DNA of 64,000 bases from Pantoea agglomerans (GCF_020149765.1 NZ_CP083809.1:1426001-1490000); one strand, 5' to 3'. Counted from the first letter of the stretch, positions 21,611 to 31,134 are shown. Numbers and translations are program-made. The notes: a model not told the origin generated them from the sequence alone.

Positions 21611-23041
21611 TCAGGAGACCAGCTCCTGCGCATAAAGATAGAGTGCTTTCAGCTGCGCCATCTTCGCGGCATCATCCTCATGCAGCGTGGCCAGCGACTC
21701 CAGCTCCAGCAAAAAGGCCTGTACGCGTTCAGCGTTCAGCACCTCGCGGCGATGCTGCAACCAGCGCTGCTGCTCGGCGTCATCCAGCGTGCCGGGGAAA
21801 TTGCGGGCGCGGTAGCGGAACAGCAGCTTCGCAATACGCGCATCCTGAAAAGTGAGATCCATCGCGGGCAGATTCGCTGGCGCGGTCTGTCGCAGAATAT
21901 TCATTCCTGCGCGATCGGCGTCGCTAAAGAAGCCGTCATAAAGCTGCGCATCAACATCGTCCGGTGAGGTGAAGGGTTCCGCTTCGGCGTAGAGCGTGAC
22001 CACTTTTTCGCGCACCTCAGCGTGCTGACGCAGCAGCGCCAGATTCGCCAGGCAGGCTTCACGATCGATGCCCAGGCGCGCCGCGTCTTCCGGACGCAGG
22101 GTGTTCGCCGGTGCCAGCACCGGGCACTTGTTGATATGCACCAGCTTAATCGGTACCGCTGCGGCCTCTTCGGGCAGATCGCTTTTGCGCGTATAGAGCC
22201 GCTCGCGCAGCGCATCGGCGTCCAGTTCCAGCAGCGGTGACATATCACCCGCCAGATCGGCCACAATCAGGGCGTTGCGGTTATCGGGATGCCAGGCCAG
22301 CGGGACGACCCAGCTGGTATTGCCGCGCGCCGCGCCGAACATGCCGGAGACGTGGACCAGCGGCTTCATCTGAGGGATGTCGATAAGCGTCATCAGCTTA
22401 TTTTTATTGCGGTGGGTAAACAGAAACTCGAACAGCTTCGGCTGCTTCTCTTTAACCAGCTTTGCCATGGCCAGCGTGGCATAGACGTCGGACATGGCGT
22501 CGTGCGCGTTTTCGTGCGCCACGCCGTTGGCTTTGGTGAGATGTTCCAGCTTAAAGCTGGGAAAGCCCTCGTCGTTTTCTGGCCAGACAATGCCGTCGGG
22601 GCGCAGCGCATAACAGGCGCGCATCACATCCAGCAGATCCCAGCGGGAATTGCCGTTCTGCCAGCTCCAGCCATAGGGATCGAAAAAGTTACGGTAGAAG
22701 ATATTGCGGGTGACTTCATCATCGAAGCGCACATTGTTGTAGCCCACTACGCAGGTCTGCTCTTCGGTAAACAGCGCATAGATGCGCGCAGCAAACTCCG
22801 CTTCTGACACGCCGCGCGTCCGCGCGACCTGCGGCGTAATGCCGGTGATCATCACCGCTTCCGGCTGGGGCAGGTAATCATCGGCGGGGCGGCAGTAGAA
22901 AATTTGCGGTTCGCCGACCGGATTGAAGTCGCTGTCGGTGCGCAGCCCGGCAAACTGTGCCGGACGATCGAGCGACGGGCTTTTACCGAAGGTTTCGTAA
23001 TCGTGAAAGAGAAACGTAAATTGTGCGCGATCGTTTTTCAA
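21611..23041 (-). CDS. sbcB: Exodeoxyribonuclease I
   Basis: SbcB is a processive 3'-5' single-strand DNA exonuclease that acts in recombination and mismatch repair. It has 476 residues, like E. coli. The DEDDh nuclease motifs are visible: D14-x-E16 in H-D-Y-E-T-F-G, the G-Y-N-N-V-R-F-D-D-E segment near 99-108, and H-D-A-M-S-D near 179. The SH3-like and C-terminal helical domains follow. It is divergent from dacD, as in the E. coli neighbourhood. Confidence 0.97.
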   Translation of the reverse strand: MKNDRAQFTFLFHDYETFGKSPSLDRPAQFAGLRTDSDFNPVGEPQIFYCRPADDYLPQPEAVMITGITPQVARTRGVSEAEFAARIYALFTEEQTCVVGYNNVRFDDEVTRNIFYRNFFDPYGWSWQNGNSRWDLLDVMRACYALRPDGIVWPENDEGFPSFKLEHLTKANGVAHENAHDAMSDVYATLAMAKLVKEKQPKLFEFLFTHRNKNKLMTLIDIPQMKPLVHVSGMFGAARGNTSWVVPLAWHPDNRNALIVADLAGDMSPLLELDADALRERLYTRKSDLPEEAAAVPIKLVHINKCPVLAPANTLRPEDAARLGIDREACLANLALLRQHAEVREKVVTLYAEAEPFTSPDDVDAQLYDGFFSDADRAGMNILRQTAPANLPAMDLTFQDARIAKLLFRYRARNFPGTLDDAEQQRWLQHRREVLNAERVQAFLLELESLATLHEDDAAKMAQLKALYLYAQELVS

Positions 23042-23327
23042 TGTTCATTACCGTTGATATATGTGTATTCATGCTATGTCCTCTCGCGGCGGGTATCTGG
23101 CCTGTTTCTCCATAGCAAAATGATGGCGCGGTGTGACGCTGCTCTCTACATGGTAAACCATATTAGAGTCGGTCAGAAGTTACGGATGCGGATGCAGACA
23201 GGGTAAGCTGGCCCGCAGTCAGAAACCCGCTCCGCAGCCGATCACATTTTTTTTCAATTTAATCAAACCTGTTCAACCCTTTTGCCGTAAAACGAGCCGC
23301 TGTTTTCCCCGTAACCCTGAGGATTGA

Positions 23328-24494
23328 GTGTTGAAAAGGCGTCTGTTGATTACTGTAACTGGAACTCTCTTTTTGGCGTCGCTGGCGCAGGCCGACGATA
23401 TGCCGTTTCCCCTGACGCCCCCGTCTATTGATGCCGCTTCCTGGGTTCTGATGGACGCCACCACCGGACAGGTGCTGACCGCAGGCAATCCGGACGAGCG
23501 CCGCAACCCGGCCAGTCTGACCAAGCTGATGACCGGCTACGTGGTGGATCGCGCCATTGATGCGAAAAAAATTAGCCGCGATGACGTGGTCACCGTGGGC
23601 AAAGATGCCTGGGCTGCCGGCAACCCGGTATTTAAAGGCTCGTCCCTGATGTTCATTAAGCCCGGCGACAAGGTCACGGTGCGCGACCTCAGCCGCGGCG
23701 TTATTATCGACTCCGGCAATGACGCCTGCGTGGCGCTGGCCGATTACGTCGCGGGCAGCCAGCAGAGCTTCGTCAATATGATGAATCAGTACGTACAGAA
23801 GCTCGGTCTGACCAATACCCATTTTGAAACCGTTCACGGCCTTGACGCGCCGGGCCAGTTCTCCTCTGCGCGCGATATGGCCATTCTGTCCCGCGCCATT
23901 ATCCAGGGGGAGCCCGATTTTTATGCGATGTACAGCGAGAAGACGCTGAGCTGGAACGGGATTACGCAGAACAACCGTAACGGCTTACTGTGGGATAATA
24001 ACCTGCACGTCGACGGCCTGAAAACCGGCCATACCGCAACGGCAGGCTTTAATATCATCGCCTCAAATGTGGTGGGCCAGCACCGCCTGATTGCGGTAAT
24101 TATGGGTGGCAAAAGCGCGAAAGGGCGCGAAGAGCAGGCGCGTAAGCTGCTGGTGTGGGGCCAGAACACCTTTGACACCGTGCAGCTGTTCCACGCCGGT
24201 AAAAAGATTGGCACCGAAAACGTCTGGTACGGTAATCCGCACAGCGTCGCGGTGGGTACCGCTAAGGACGTCTTCCTGTCGCTGCCGCGCAGTGAGATTG
24301 CGAACGTGAAGGCCAAGTATGTGATTAACCGTCAGGATCTCGAAGCGCCGCTCAAGGCCAACGAAACCATCGGTGAGATTCAGGTGCTCGACAAAGATAA
24401 GCAGCTGGCGAGCTATCCGCTGGTCACGCTAAATGCAGTAGAGGAAGCGGGCGTTATCACGCGCATTCAGGACTACCTGAAGCAGAAGCTTTAA
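23328..24494 (+). CDS. dacD: D-alanyl-D-alanine carboxypeptidase (PBP6b)
   Basis: DacD trims the terminal D-Ala from peptidoglycan pentapeptides in the periplasm. The penicillin-binding motifs are complete: S63-L-T-K66, S129-G-N131 and K232-T-G234. A C-terminal beta domain and an amphipathic tail (I-Q-D-Y-L-K-Q-K-L) follow. The signal peptide ends near A-Q-A. The start is non-ATG: GTG at 23328 or the next codon TTG at 23331. TTG lines up with E. coli M-K-R-R-L; either fits the TGAGGA upstream. Confidence 0.95.
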   Translation: MLKRRLLITVTGTLFLASLAQADDMPFPLTPPSIDAASWVLMDATTGQVLTAGNPDERRNPASLTKLMTGYVVDRAIDAKKISRDDVVTVGKDAWAAGNPVFKGSSLMFIKPGDKVTVRDLSRGVIIDSGNDACVALADYVAGSQQSFVNMMNQYVQKLGLTNTHFETVHGLDAPGQFSSARDMAILSRAIIQGEPDFYAMYSEKTLSWNGITQNNRNGLLWDNNLHVDGLKTGHTATAGFNIIASNVVGQHRLIAVIMGGKSAKGREEQARKLLVWGQNTFDTVQLFHAGKKIGTENVWYGNPHSVAVGTAKDVFLSLPRSEIANVKAKYVINRQDLEAPLKANETIGEIQVLDKDKQLASYPLVTLNAVEEAGVITRIQDYLKQKL

Positions 24495-24502
24495 TTCAGG
24501 AG

Positions 24503-24522
24503 AGGCGGCCTCCGTGCCGCCT
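24503..24522. terminator. Hairpin between dacD and the dehydrogenase operon
   Basis: AGGCGGC and GCCGCCT pair around a 6-base loop in the 34-base gap between two convergent genes. It lacks a T-run on either side, so it is a weak terminator candidate. Confidence 0.35.
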
Positions 24523-24528
24523 GTTGCG

Positions 24529-25743
24529 CTACTTCAGCTCCTCTTTTACCGCTTTGACGTCGCTCGCCGACACCGGCGCGGCGGCGTTGCCCCAGCTGTT
24601 ACGCACCCAGGTGAGCACCGCAGCGATCTGCTCGTCATCCAGCACGCCGGCAAAGGCGGGCATCGCCGGCGCGGTGGGCCGCGCGTCGGTATCGACGCCG
24701 CGGCTGCCCGCGCTGACCACGCGGATCAGCGAGGTCGCGTTCGGCTGATTAACCAGCGGATTTGACGCCAGCTGTGGGAAGATATTCTTCTCACCGCGCC
24801 CGCCGGGGCTGTGGCAGGCGGAACACTTCGCCTCGTAAATCTGTGCGCCGAGCTTCATGCGCTCGTCGCTGGCGGCCAGCGGCTGCGGCACCTCTTCATC
24901 GTGGGTTTTACCCTCTTTCAGGAAGGTCGCGACCGCGCGCAGATCCTCGTCGCGCCAGTACTGGGTCGAGTGGCGCACCGCATCGGCCATCGGACCGGAA
25001 GCGATGGCGTAGCGGTTTACGCCGGTGCGCAGATAGCTGACGATATCCTCCTGGGTCCATTTGCCCAGTCCGGTATGGTCATCCGCGCCGAGATTTGGCG
25101 CGTACCAGTCTTCTACCTCGCTTCCGCTCAGGAAGCGATCGCCTTTGTCACCGCCAAGAAAGTTTTTCGAGGTGTGACAGGTGCCGCAGTGGCCGAGTCC
25201 CTGTACCAGGTAAGCACCGCGGTTCCACTCCGCTGACTTTTTCGCGTCGGGTATAAAAGTGCCCTTATCGAAGTTAAGCCAGTTCCAGGCAATCAGGCTG
25301 GTGCGGATATTAAAGGGGAAGGGCAGCTGGTTGGTCTCAACTTCATGGTGGATCGGCTGCAGCGTCTGTATCCACGCCCAGAGATCCTGCAAATCCTTCT
25401 CGGACATTTTGGTGTAGGCGGTAAAGGGCATCGCGCCGTAGAGCCGTTTGCCGTTGTGGCCGATACCTTCCGTCATGGCGCGGCGGAAATCGTCATAGCT
25501 CCAGTCGCCGATGCCGGTCTCGCGATCCGGCGTGATATTGGCGCCGGCCAGCACGCCAAACGGGGTGGTAATCTTGACGCCGCCCGCATAGGGCTGCTTC
25601 GCATCGGTGGTATGACAGGCGGTGCAGTCGCCGAGGGTAGCGAGGTAGCTGCCGCGCGCATACTGGTCATACTCCGGCTGCGCCTGACTGCCGAGGCTGA
25701 CGGCGAGCAGCAGCGCGGCGGAGAGTGCATTCAGCGTTTTCAT
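24529..25743 (-). CDS. Triheme cytochrome c subunit of a gluconate 2-dehydrogenase-type complex
   Basis: The 404-residue protein has a signal peptide (to about A-Q-A) and three C-x-x-C-H heme sites at 40-44, 186-190 and 307-311. This is the membrane-anchored cytochrome of periplasmic FAD dehydrogenases for gluconate, 2-ketogluconate, sorbitol or fructose. It passes electrons to the quinone pool. It overlaps the flavoprotein gene by 4 bases and is last in the operon. The family is certain; the substrate cannot be told from this subunit. Confidence 0.9.
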   Translation of the reverse strand: MKTLNALSAALLLAVSLGSQAQPEYDQYARGSYLATLGDCTACHTTDAKQPYAGGVKITTPFGVLAGANITPDRETGIGDWSYDDFRRAMTEGIGHNGKRLYGAMPFTAYTKMSEKDLQDLWAWIQTLQPIHHEVETNQLPFPFNIRTSLIAWNWLNFDKGTFIPDAKKSAEWNRGAYLVQGLGHCGTCHTSKNFLGGDKGDRFLSGSEVEDWYAPNLGADDHTGLGKWTQEDIVSYLRTGVNRYAIASGPMADAVRHSTQYWRDEDLRAVATFLKEGKTHDEEVPQPLAASDERMKLGAQIYEAKCSACHSPGGRGEKNIFPQLASNPLVNQPNATSLIRVVSAGSRGVDTDARPTAPAMPAFAGVLDDEQIAAVLTWVRNSWGNAAAPVSASDVKAVKEELK

Positions 25744-27503
25744 GCGGTAATCATCTCCCCTGGACGTTGCAGATACCAGGTGCGGATGGCGTGCGCCGCC
25801 TTAAACGCCAGCGCCCCGACGGTGCCGGTCGGGTTATAGCCGGGATTCTGCGGAAAGGCGGAGGCGCCCACCACAAAGAGGTTGGGCACGTCCCAGACCT
25901 GCAGATGCTTGTTAACGGAGCTGGTGCTGGGGTCGGCACCCATCACAAAACCGCCGACCACGTGCGAGGACTGATAGGGCACACTGCTCCAGTGGCCGGT
26001 CATCGGCTTAACGATCATCTCGCGCGGATTCATCGATTTGGCGATCTCCGCCACCTTGCCGGTGCAGTACTGCGCCATCTTCAGATCGTTGTGCGAAAAG
26101 TCGAAGGTAATACGCAGCAGCGGGCGGCCGTGCGGATCTTTGTAGTTGGGATCGAGCGAAAGATAGTTGGTGCGGGTGGTGTAGCTGCTCGCCTCGCAGC
26201 CGATGGACATGGTGCTGAGGTAGTTATCTTTCAGCGCGCGCTTCCATTTCGAGCCCCACTTCGGCGTGCCGGGCGGCAGCGGACGGTAGCCGATGGGCGC
26301 GGCGCCGATGGGCGTCACGCGGATGCTGCCGCCGCCGAAGAAGCCGAGGCCGCTGTGGTCGAAGTTATCGTTGTTGAACTCATCGATGCCCATGCCGACC
26401 GCGCCCGCGCCGATAAAGGGATTAAAGTTCTTGTCATCGAAAAACAGCGTCACGTTGTTGGCGGTCTGGTAGGCGTAGTTGCGGCCGGTGGTGCCCTTGT
26501 TGGTAACCGGATCGTAGGCTTCACCAATGCGTGAAAGCAGCATCAGGCGCACGTTCTCAAAGGTAAAGGCGGCGACGATCACCAGATCGGCTGGCTGCTC
26601 CCAGGTATCGCCAGAAGAGTCGACGTAGGTCACGCCGGTCGCTTTTTTGCCACTGGAGTCGGTCAGCACCTCCAGCACTTCACAGTTGGTATAGGCGGTG
26701 AAGTTCTCTTTGCGCATCAGCGCCGGCAGCACGGTAGTAATCGCGCTGGCCTTGGAGTAGTTGGCGCAGCCGTAGTTAGTGCAGAAGCCGCAAAAGGTGC
26801 AGGGCCCCATGGTGACGCCGTAGGGATTGGTATAGGCCTCGGAGACCAGCGAAGAGGGCACCGGGAAGGGCTGATAGCCCATCTCTTTTGCCGCCTGCGC
26901 GAACAGCGTCGGACCGTAAGGCTGACGCAGCGGCGGCGTCGGATATTCGCCGCTGCGCGGGCCTTCGAACGGGTTGCCGCCGGCGCGCTTCTCGCCGTTG
27001 AGGTTGCCCGCGTAGCCGGAGGTGCCCGCCACGCGCTCAAACTGCATATAGTGCGGCTCCATCTCTTCCCACGTGGTGCCCCAGTCCTGCAAAGTCAGCT
27101 CGCCGGGCATCGCGTCGGCGCCGTAACGCTCGGTGAGGTAGCTCTTTAGCTGGAATTCGTGCGGCTGGAAGCGAAAGGTAATACCCGCCCAGTGGTTGCC
27201 GGCGCCGCCGGTGCCGTTGCCGGGGTGAAAAGAGCCCCAGGTGCGCATCGGCAGCGCGGTCTGCGACGGGTTATTGCGCATGGTGCAGGTATTCTGGCGC
27301 GTGCGCAGCATCAGCTCTTCGCGCATGACATAGCGCAGCTCGTCGGTGACCGTCCCGATATTAAAATCGCGCGCGGTATCGCGCCACGGCCCGCGCTCAA
27401 TGCCGATCACCTCCAGCCCTTCATCGGCCAGCTCATTGGCGATAATCGAGCCTGCCCAGCCGAGGCCGATGACCACGACATCCGTTTTAGGGAGTTTTTT
27501 CAT
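25740..27503 (-). CDS. GMC-type FAD dehydrogenase large subunit (gluconate 2-dehydrogenase-like)
   Basis: The 587-residue flavoprotein begins with the FAD loop G-L-G-W-A-G at 13-18 and ends with the GMC C-terminal N-P-T-G-T-V-G block. A cysteine cluster near the middle, T-F-C-G-F-C followed by C, resembles the iron-sulfur site of FAD-dependent fructose and glucose dehydrogenases. It is exported by the Tat partner encoded next to it. The ATG at 27503 follows GGGAG; an in-frame start at 27524 is not favoured. The three-gene order small-large-cytochrome matches known gluconate 2-dehydrogenase operons. Confidence 0.88.
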   Translation of the reverse strand: MKKLPKTDVVVIGLGWAGSIIANELADEGLEVIGIERGPWRDTARDFNIGTVTDELRYVMREELMLRTRQNTCTMRNNPSQTALPMRTWGSFHPGNGTGGAGNHWAGITFRFQPHEFQLKSYLTERYGADAMPGELTLQDWGTTWEEMEPHYMQFERVAGTSGYAGNLNGEKRAGGNPFEGPRSGEYPTPPLRQPYGPTLFAQAAKEMGYQPFPVPSSLVSEAYTNPYGVTMGPCTFCGFCTNYGCANYSKASAITTVLPALMRKENFTAYTNCEVLEVLTDSSGKKATGVTYVDSSGDTWEQPADLVIVAAFTFENVRLMLLSRIGEAYDPVTNKGTTGRNYAYQTANNVTLFFDDKNFNPFIGAGAVGMGIDEFNNDNFDHSGLGFFGGGSIRVTPIGAAPIGYRPLPPGTPKWGSKWKRALKDNYLSTMSIGCEASSYTTRTNYLSLDPNYKDPHGRPLLRITFDFSHNDLKMAQYCTGKVAEIAKSMNPREMIVKPMTGHWSSVPYQSSHVVGGFVMGADPSTSSVNKHLQVWDVPNLFVVGASAFPQNPGYNPTGTVGALAFKAAHAIRTWYLQRPGEMITA

Positions 27504-28252
27504 GGCTTCTCCCTGCCTTTCCACTGGCCGATGCTGATGGGTTCAAGGTGCAGATCCTGGTTATGGCGCTCGATATAGGGGCGGTAGTCGTAGCGCGCGC
27601 CGGGAAAGCCCAGCATCTTCCAGGAGGCCATATCGCGATTGCCGCCGTAGATGGGATCGGCAAAAAAGCCCTCCATGGTGTTGTTCAGCACCTCGATAAA
27701 CAGCGACTGGGCGTCGAAACCGTCGAAGTGCACTTTGCCCGCCTCCATGGCGGCCAGCAGCGCGTCCTGCTGTGCCGGGGTTAATGCCTTAAACGACTTT
27801 TGCGAGGTCTGCTGCACATAGCGGTTAAGGGCGGCGATGCCCTGGCGGTAGCGCTGCTGCGGCACCAGCGGAGACTGATCGCCCTGTTCGGTGGTGCCTT
27901 TCTGGAACGGCCCTTCCATATAAATGCGCTCAAAGGTGCCGTAAGCGCCGTGCAGCTGGCGATCGATAAACTGCGCGCAGCCCGCCTCTTTGCCCCCAAC
28001 GCTCAGCTCGTCGGCGGGGATCAGACGATCGACGATAGCCTCAATGGTTTCAGCTTCTTCCTGGGTAAAAAAGAGCCAGCCGGGCTGGTCGAAGGTTTCA
28101 GGCGGGTTATCGGAGAAGGGCGTCCAGCCCGGCGAACCCTTCAGGGAGACGGCGTCCGCCGCGCGGGTGACGGTAGCGGCTACACCCAGCGTAGACCAGG
28201 TCAATACCTGGCGTCGCGTTACGCCCGGCAGCGTTTTGGCTCTTTTTCTCAT
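27500..28252 (-). CDS. Gluconate 2-dehydrogenase subunit 3 family protein, Tat-exported
   Basis: This 250-residue small subunit has a twin-arginine leader (T-R-R-Q-V-L-T-W-S at about 12-20). In this enzyme family the small subunit carries the large one across the membrane as a folded pair. The family core includes F-F-T-Q-E-E-A-E-T-I-E-A-I-V-D-R-L-I-P near 61-79. It is the first gene of the operon, overlapping the flavoprotein gene by 4 bases. The 180 bases upstream are AT-rich and should contain the promoter. Confidence 0.88.
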   Translation of the reverse strand: MRKRAKTLPGVTRRQVLTWSTLGVAATVTRAADAVSLKGSPGWTPFSDNPPETFDQPGWLFFTQEEAETIEAIVDRLIPADELSVGGKEAGCAQFIDRQLHGAYGTFERIYMEGPFQKGTTEQGDQSPLVPQQRYRQGIAALNRYVQQTSQKSFKALTPAQQDALLAAMEAGKVHFDGFDAQSLFIEVLNNTMEGFFADPIYGGNRDMASWKMLGFPGARYDYRPYIERHNQDLHLEPISIGQWKGREKP

Positions 28253-28459
28253 GTCGCTTCCTTTTGTCGTGTTATCAATTAAACGAAAATAAGCGAAGTA
28301 GTTATGTGGTTGTTTTTATGGTTTTGGGTGCTTGTAAAGACAATGTTGATAATTGTAAGAAGGTGTCAAAACTGTATTGAAATGTAGAAGCGGCAGTAAG
28401 CCTTAGCAACGTCATGGGATAAAATAGCGCACTTTATGATCCTCAGCCGGAAAGCCATC

Positions 28460-29518
28460 TTGCGTCCAGATAAGCCCATATCGAATATCGAGTTCTGGTT
28501 CTATCGCCACTACCGCAGCGTGCATGGCGTCCGTATCGCCATCGCCTTTTTACTCACCTTTTTGCTGGTGCGGCTCACCGGCATTCCCGAGGGCACCTGG
28601 CCGCTGATTACGCTGGTGGTGGTGATGGGGCCTATCTCCACCTGGGGGAACGTCTTCCCGCGCGCTATTCAGCGCATCTGCGGCACCTTCGCCGGATTGA
28701 TCTCTGGCCTGATCGCCCTCAAGCTGGAGTTGATGTCGCTGCCGGTGATGCTGGCATGGTGCGGCGTGGTTATGATTGTGTGCGGCTACCTGACGTTAGG
28801 GAAGCATCCCTATATGGCGCTGCTGATCGGCATAACCCTGGGCGTGGTGGTGGGCGCACCGGCGGGCGATTTCACCGTGGCGCTGTGGCGCGGCGGTGAC
28901 GTTATCCTCGGCTCGCTGCTGGCGCTGCTGTTTAGCGCCATCTGGGCGCAGCGCGCCTATACCCACTGGCGCATCCAGCTGTCGGACTCGCTGGCGGAGA
29001 TCGCTAAAATTTATCACGCCGGCTTTTCCTCAAACCTGATAGAGAAGCCGCGCCTGAAAAAGCCGCTGGGCAAGCTGCTGACCAGCGTTGTGAAAATGCG
29101 CGCGCTGCTGGTGCCGGCGAGCAAAGAGACGCGTATTCCCAAATCGGTGTTCGAGGCGATTCAGACCATCAACCGCAATATGGTTAATACGGTGGAGATG
29201 CAGATCGAAGCCTGGTGGGCCTCGCGCGAAACGCATCTTATTCTGCTCAACGCGCCGACGCTGCGGCGCACCCAGCAGATGACCGAAAAAACGCTGCTTG
29301 CGCTCTCGGCGCTGGCGCTGCGCGGCGAGACCGACGAGGTGGTGGCTAACAGCCACGAGCTGACGGAAATTACCCGCGAGCTGAAGCAGCTGATCGCCGA
29401 TGCGGGTAGCGAAGGGCTGGAAGAGGCGCCGATCTATGGCTATGTCTGGCTGAGTCTGGAGCTGGCGAAGCAGCTGGAGCGCATGACCGATTTGATTCGT
29501 CTGGCGCTGCGCAAATAA
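28460..29518 (+). CDS. yeeA: YeeA, FUSC-family inner-membrane protein
   Basis: The protein matches E. coli YeeA. It has an N-terminal set of about six hydrophobic helices (residues 15-165) and a soluble C-terminal half, as in FUSC/aromatic acid exporter-like proteins. The substrate is unknown. The TTG at 28460 is chosen: it gives 352 residues, as in E. coli, and follows a GGAAAG. The upstream ATG at 28436 has no visible ribosome site. The neighbours dacD and tmaR keep the E. coli order, with the dehydrogenase operon inserted between. Confidence 0.85.
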   Translation: MRPDKPISNIEFWFYRHYRSVHGVRIAIAFLLTFLLVRLTGIPEGTWPLITLVVVMGPISTWGNVFPRAIQRICGTFAGLISGLIALKLELMSLPVMLAWCGVVMIVCGYLTLGKHPYMALLIGITLGVVVGAPAGDFTVALWRGGDVILGSLLALLFSAIWAQRAYTHWRIQLSDSLAEIAKIYHAGFSSNLIEKPRLKKPLGKLLTSVVKMRALLVPASKETRIPKSVFEAIQTINRNMVNTVEMQIEAWWASRETHLILLNAPTLRRTQQMTEKTLLALSALALRGETDEVVANSHELTEITRELKQLIADAGSEGLEEAPIYGYVWLSLELAKQLERMTDLIRLALRK

Positions 29519-29589
29519 TCACCAGGGACAATGACTTAATGCGAAAGGCGCATTCTTTGCGCTAAGATAAGCGCCAGTCCGATTTTAGC

Positions 29590-29605
29590 GGCGACAATTG
29601 TCGCC
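29590..29605. repeat. Perfect 16-base palindrome between yeeA and tmaR
   Basis: GGCGACAATTGTCGCC is fully self-complementary and lies in the 160-base gap upstream of tmaR. Its length and symmetry would suit a dimeric regulator. No matching consensus was recognised. Confidence 0.4.
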
Positions 29606-29679
29606 CCGGCTGGCGAACCGCTAAGCTGAAGGTTATGACTCTACTCCCTGCGTAAGCAGGCCCAAAAAAAGGTGCCACC

Positions 29680-30000
29680 ATGGAAAATGCCAAGCAATCA
29701 TTTCAGGACGTACTGGAGTTTGTGCGTATGTTCCGTCGTAAAAACAAACTGCAGCGTGAAATCACTGATAACGAGAAAAAAATCCGTGATAACCAGAAGC
29801 GCGTTCTGCTGCTGGACAACCTGAGCGAATATATCAAGCCCGGCATGAGCATTGAGGCGATTCAGGAAATCATCGCTTCCATGCGCTCTGACTATGAAGA
29901 TCGCGTGGATGAGTACATCATCAAAAACGCCGATCTGTCGAAAGAGCGTCGCGATCTGTCGAAAAAACTGAAAGCGATGGGCGAGCCGAAAGCGCAGTAA
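29680..30000 (+). CDS. tmaR: PTS system regulator TmaR (YeeX, DUF496)
   Basis: The 106-residue protein is nearly identical to E. coli YeeX, renamed TmaR. In E. coli it forms polar clusters that recruit enzyme I of the phosphotransferase system and modulate sugar uptake. It is almost entirely charged coiled coil ([10 protein letters not shown] and similar heptads from 18 to 50) with no membrane segment. It ends 17 bases before a strong terminator. Confidence 0.93.
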   Translation: MENAKQSFQDVLEFVRMFRRKNKLQREITDNEKKIRDNQKRVLLLDNLSEYIKPGMSIEAIQEIIASMRSDYEDRVDEYIIKNADLSKERRDLSKKLKAMGEPKAQ

Positions 30001-30016
30001 GCGCAGGCTGAATAAC

Positions 30017-30046
30017 AAAACCCACGCTGAAGCGTGGGTTTTTTTT
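30017..30046. terminator. Terminator after tmaR
   Basis: AACCCACGCT and AGCGTGGGTT form a perfect stem followed by eight T residues. A short A-run on the other side allows it to act for the convergent lacI-like gene too. Confidence 0.9.
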
Positions 30047-30072
30047 CTTCTGAAACCGGCGTGAGTGCTGCA

Positions 30073-31134
30073 TTAGCCCTGCTGCAGCTGACGCGCGATA
30101 TGCTGCAGCTGCTGCGCCAGCGCCGCGCGGTCGGGCCCTTCGCCGCCCGGCGCGGCGGTAGTGGCGCGCAGCACCAGCGCCGGCTCCAGCACGCTGGCGG
30201 GCGGCGATGTACCCTGCAGCTGCGCCAGCAGCGTCTCGACGCACTCTTCCCCCAGCGCCTGCAGATCCTGACGCACCGTGGTCAGCGGCGGCTGATACCA
30301 GGCGCTTTCGGCGGTATCGTCGTAGCCGACAACCGAAATCTCACCCGGAATTGCCACGCCATGCTGATGCAGCGCGCGCATCGCCCCAAGCGCCATCTGA
30401 TCGTTCGCCACCAGCAGCGCCTGCGGCAGGCGGTCCGGCAGCTGCTGCAGCATCGCCCGGTAGCCGGACTGCGCGCTCCAGTCGCCCTGCAGCACGCAGA
30501 AGGGCGTCAGCCGGTGCGTTGCCAGCGCCTCGCGCCACGCCGCTTCGCGCAGCTGGGCCGAAATCGCCTGCGGCGGGCCGTTCAGCAGGCCGATCTGGCG
30601 ATGCCCCAGCGCCATAAGATGCTCGACGGCGGCCCGCGCGCCGCGCGCGTTAGAGTACTGACACTGCGCCACCTTTGCCTGCGGTTCGACATCCATAAAA
30701 ATAACCGGCTTATCGCCGCACAGCGTCTGGATCTGCTCTGCTTCGGCAGCAGCCAGCGGCAGGTTAATCATCAGCGCGTCGACGCGCTGCGCCAGCAGCT
30801 CGTTGACGGTTTCGGCGGCGCTGTTGTGGCTGCGCATGGCGATCACCAGGTGATAACCGGCGCGGCTGGCGCGCTGCTGGATCGCCGAGGCGATCTGCGC
30901 CGGCGCCATCAGCGCCAGATCGCTGGTGGCGAGTCCGAGGGTGCGCGTCGCTTTGCCCGCCAGTTGCTGCGCCACGCGGTTTGGCACATAGTTGAGCTGC
31001 TGCATGGCCGCTTCCACTTTCGCCCGCGTGCGCGGCGACACCTGCGGCGAATGGTTCAGCACGCGGGAAACGGTCTGATAGGAGACGCCGGCAAGGCGGG
31101 CGACGTCATCAAGAGTGATAGCGCGGGAAGTCAT
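30073..31134 (-). CDS. LacI-like transcriptional repressor without lac genes nearby
   Basis: The 353-residue protein is a close relative of the E. coli lac repressor itself. The HTH has the same recognition helix residues (Y-Q-T-V-S-R-V), and the hinge N-R-V-A-Q-Q-L-A-G-K is shared. Inducer-pocket motifs G-D-W-S-A, V-A-N-D-Q-M-A-L-G-A-M-R-A and V-V-G-Y-D-D-T are kept. The C-terminus has a leucine-rich tetramerisation-like helix. ATG 31134 follows GGAG; a GTG at 31146 is also possible. No beta-galactosidase or permease gene lies in the window, so its target is unknown. Confidence 0.85.
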   Translation of the reverse strand: MTSRAITLDDVARLAGVSYQTVSRVLNHSPQVSPRTRAKVEAAMQQLNYVPNRVAQQLAGKATRTLGLATSDLALMAPAQIASAIQQRASRAGYHLVIAMRSHNSAAETVNELLAQRVDALMINLPLAAAEAEQIQTLCGDKPVIFMDVEPQAKVAQCQYSNARGARAAVEHLMALGHRQIGLLNGPPQAISAQLREAAWREALATHRLTPFCVLQGDWSAQSGYRAMLQQLPDRLPQALLVANDQMALGAMRALHQHGVAIPGEISVVGYDDTAESAWYQPPLTTVRQDLQALGEECVETLLAQLQGTSPPASVLEPALVLRATTAAPGGEGPDRAALAQQLQHIARQLQQG

